From Streptomyces tsukubensis (GTDB taxonomy: Bacteria; Actinomycetota; Actinomycetes; Streptomycetales; Streptomycetaceae): a stretch of DNA of 64,000 nt. Position numbers and translations under genes: made by a program. The DNA lies in assembly GCF_009296025.1 (NCBI RefSeq), contig NZ_CP045178.1, positions 434,001 through 498,000 on the forward strand, read 5' to 3'. Numbering within the stretch: the first letter of the stretch is position 1; every line of letters starts with the position of its first letter. Positions 62,327 to 64,000 of this stretch are shown here, piece by piece. Below the pieces are notes generated by a model. That model was not told the origin of the DNA. It did no database searches and was given only the letters and a program-made list of their open reading frames with translations.

Positions 62327-62476
62327 ACCGCACGATGTGTCCGGCACCGTGATCCACCCGGTGTCACGTCCGCCGTGAACCGCACGGTGTACCCCGCACC
62401 GTGATTCACCCGGTGTCACGTCCTGCGTGATCCGCCCCGTGTCACATCCGCCGTGATCCACCCGGTGTTCCGGTAT
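62321..62476 (+). repeat. 26-bp tandem repeat, six units
   Basis: Six consecutive 26-nt units at 62321, 62347, 62373, 62399, 62425 and 62451. Each begins CCGTGA(A/T)CC/TTC (fifth unit GCGTGA) and ends near GTGTxxCxTCC; units alternate in two subtypes, giving a 52-bp higher-order period. The first unit contains the aminotransferase stop codon. No spacers, so not a CRISPR. Confidence 0.93.
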
Positions 62477-62514
62477 CCGCCTCACCACGAGGTCTTCCCT
62501 GGAGGCAGACGACC

Positions 62515-63987
62515 ATGACGAACGTCCTCGGGGTGTCGTACGGCAGCCATGACGCGGCCGTCGCCGTCATCCGCGACGGCACACTCGTGTACGCCTCGCA
62601 CTGCGAGCGTTTCAGCCGGGTGAAGAACGACCCCCGGCTGGACCCGTCAGCCGTGGCGGAGGCGTTGAGTCAGGTCGACCGCGTCGACTCGGTGATCTAT
62701 TACGAGCGCCCCCTGCTCAAGCGCGGTCGACAACTGCGGGCCGGGCAGTTCTCGGCGGCGCTCGATCCGCGCGGGGTGCGCGACCGGCTGCGCGAGATCC
62801 CCGCGCTGCGTCGCACCCCTGTGCACATCGTCGGCCACCACGAGTCCCACGCGGCCGGTGGCTACTTCACCTCGGGGTTCGACGAGGCGGCCGTGGTGGT
62901 CGTCGACGCCATCGGCGAATGGGACACGGTCTCGGTGTGGTCCGCGCGCGGCACCAGCCTGACGAAGGTGGCGAGCGTGCGCTATCCGCACAGCATCGGC
63001 CTGCTGTACTCCGCCTTCACTCAACGAGTGGGGTTCCGGCCGAACGAGGAGGAGTACATCATGATGGGGCTCGCCGCGTACGGGACACCGGACCTGGCGG
63101 AGCTGATCTGGGACGACTTCGTACGCAGCCCCCGCTGGCCGGACTTCCGCCTCACCCGCTCGGTCCACCGGGGCGTGGCCGACTGGCGTCCGCGTCTCAC
63201 CAACCCGGCTGTCATCGCGGCGAGCGCCCAGGAGGTGACCGAACGGCTCCTGGACGACCTCTTCGGGTGGGTCGCGGAGACCGTCGGTTCACGCAACCTC
63301 GTCTACTCCGGCGGTGTCGCGCTGAACTGCCGGTACAACTCGCGCCTGGCCCGGTCCACGTTGTTCGACCGGATCTGGATCATGCCCAATCCCGGCGACG
63401 CCGGTAGCGCCGTCGGCGCGGCCCTCGCCCATCTGCGTCGGCACGTCCGGTGGCCCGGCCCCTATCTCGGTCACCGGATCGCCCACGAGCCGGATCTGGA
63501 CGAGGCGGTCCGCCGGTTGGTCCGCGGTGAGGTGATCGGCTTCGCCCATGGCAGGGCCGAGTTCGGCCCGAGGGCCCTCGGCAACCGCAGTCTGCTGACC
63601 GACCCCCGGCCCGCGGCGGCCAAGCGGCGGGTCAACGCGGTCAAGCGGCGCGAGCCGTTCCGGCCCTTCGCTCCCGCTGTCCTGGCCGACCACGCCCACG
63701 AGGCGTTCGACCTGCCCGTACCGCACAGTCCTTACATGCAGTACGTGGCCCGGTGCCGCGATCCCGAACAGCTGATGGCCGTCTGCCACGCGGACGGCAC
63801 GAGCCGGGTCCAGACCGTGCGTCTGGCGGAGAACCCGGTGTTCCACGAACTGCTCACCCGTTTCCATCGCGAGACCGGCTGCCCGGTACTCCTCAACACC
63901 AGCCTCAACGTCAAGGGCGAGCCCTTGGTCAACAGCGTGGAGGACGCTCGCCGTTTCCAGGAGTGCTATGGGATTCCCGTCCTCTGA
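62515..63987 (+). CDS. O-carbamoyltransferase (NodU/CmcH/TobZ family)
   Basis: 490-residue enzyme complete in the window. The N-terminal Kae1-like domain has VLGVSYGSHDAAVAVIRDG, metal-binding His residues in HIVGHHESHAAGGYF, NEEEYIMMGLAAYG and YSGGVALNCRYN; the C-terminal YrdC-like domain begins near 330 with FAHGRAEFGPRALGNRSLL and ends with LLNTSLNVKGEPLVNS. It transfers a carbamoyl group from carbamoyl phosphate (via carbamoyl-AMP) to a hydroxyl of a natural product. GGAGG 9 nt before ATG 62515. Last gene seen; the cluster may continue to the right. Confidence 0.96.
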   Translation: MTNVLGVSYGSHDAAVAVIRDGTLVYASHCERFSRVKNDPRLDPSAVAEALSQVDRVDSVIYYERPLLKRGRQLRAGQFSAALDPRGVRDRLREIPALRRTPVHIVGHHESHAAGGYFTSGFDEAAVVVVDAIGEWDTVSVWSARGTSLTKVASVRYPHSIGLLYSAFTQRVGFRPNEEEYIMMGLAAYGTPDLAELIWDDFVRSPRWPDFRLTRSVHRGVADWRPRLTNPAVIAASAQEVTERLLDDLFGWVAETVGSRNLVYSGGVALNCRYNSRLARSTLFDRIWIMPNPGDAGSAVGAALAHLRRHVRWPGPYLGHRIAHEPDLDEAVRRLVRGEVIGFAHGRAEFGPRALGNRSLLTDPRPAAAKRRVNAVKRREPFRPFAPAVLADHAHEAFDLPVPHSPYMQYVARCRDPEQLMAVCHADGTSRVQTVRLAENPVFHELLTRFHRETGCPVLLNTSLNVKGEPLVNSVEDARRFQECYGIPVL

Positions 63988-64000
63988 ACCTCGTCCCCGC

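Noticed and set aside
62321..62476. CRISPR-like array
   Set aside because: 26-bp units are directly adjacent without unique spacers and are degenerate; no cas genes nearby.

Overview
The window is high-GC actinomycete DNA, almost certainly a Streptomyces chromosome. Third-codon G/C is extreme, many genes start with GTG, neighbouring genes are commonly joined by ATGA/GTGA overlaps, and there are Tat and lipoprotein leaders, GAF-ANTAR regulators, DUF4235/DUF5133 proteins and many TetR, GntR and ROK regulators. No rRNA, tRNA, insertion sequence, prophage or CRISPR was seen. The mix of catabolic, regulatory, stress and biosynthetic genes, with several decayed genes, looks like an accessory region.

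Layout. (1) 1-8133, minus strand: a sugar-acid catabolic operon led by a GntR regulator (DapA-type lyase/dehydratase, IlvD-type sugar-acid dehydratase, two CUT1 permeases, Gfo/Idh dehydrogenase, DUF6807 protein, and a solute-binding lipoprotein running off the left edge). (2) 8406-11040, minus strand: a compact unusual module of a 22-codon hydrophobic peptide gene, an 11-bp perfect hairpin, a TTG-started F390-synthetase/PaaK-like adenylating enzyme, and a nine-helix membrane protein with the YD and GLGD motifs of presenilin/signal-peptide-peptidase-type intramembrane aspartyl proteases plus a DUF5678-like tail. This is the best candidate here for an undescribed system. (3) 11439-17732: a TerD protein, a deletion scar joining a MarR remnant to a UbiD-decarboxylase remnant, a GlsB/YeaQ membrane protein, a methyltransferase, a secreted alpha-amylase with CTTGCTG-type operator repeats, and a macro-domain protein. 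(4) 18097-23096: a cytochrome P450 operon (ferredoxin, reductase, dehydrogenase/CMD fusion with an apparent frameshift, P450) followed by TetR.

(5) 23199-34787: housekeeping and stress genes (TIGR03086 protein, quinone-oxidoreductase-like protein divergent from TetR, methyltransferase, two GAF-ANTAR proteins, STAS antagonist, large catalase, YihY/BrkB protein, DUF4235, DUF5133, metallophosphoesterase). (6) 35160-36785: a GH3 beta-glucosidase remnant and a prephenate dehydratase-like gene with an altered ESRP motif. (7) 36894-45380: a sulfated-compound utilisation locus: a GH43-like Tat-exported protein and a formylglycine-type sulfatase on one strand; a ROK regulator, an SsuABC/TauABC-like ABC importer and the formylglycine-generating enzyme that would activate the sulfatase on the other. 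(8) 45726-55372: FAD oxidoreductase, an SDR lacking its catalytic Tyr divergent from TetR, a Tat-lipoprotein hydrolase-like protein, an MFS exporter plus FAD monooxygenase pair behind a 14-bp hairpin leader, and a two-component system.

(9) 55701-63987: a non-PKS/NRPS biosynthetic-looking locus: paralogous 2OG-Fe(II) oxygenases, an SDR, a tyrosine-phosphatase-like protein and an SGNH/DUF6071-like protein on the minus strand, divergent from a radical SAM enzyme, a HisC-like aminotransferase and a NodU/TobZ-type O-carbamoyltransferase. Three separate intergenic arrays (45.4, 58.6 and 62.3 kb) share a 26-bp period, and a 17-bp array follows the P450; several of these overlap gene ends.
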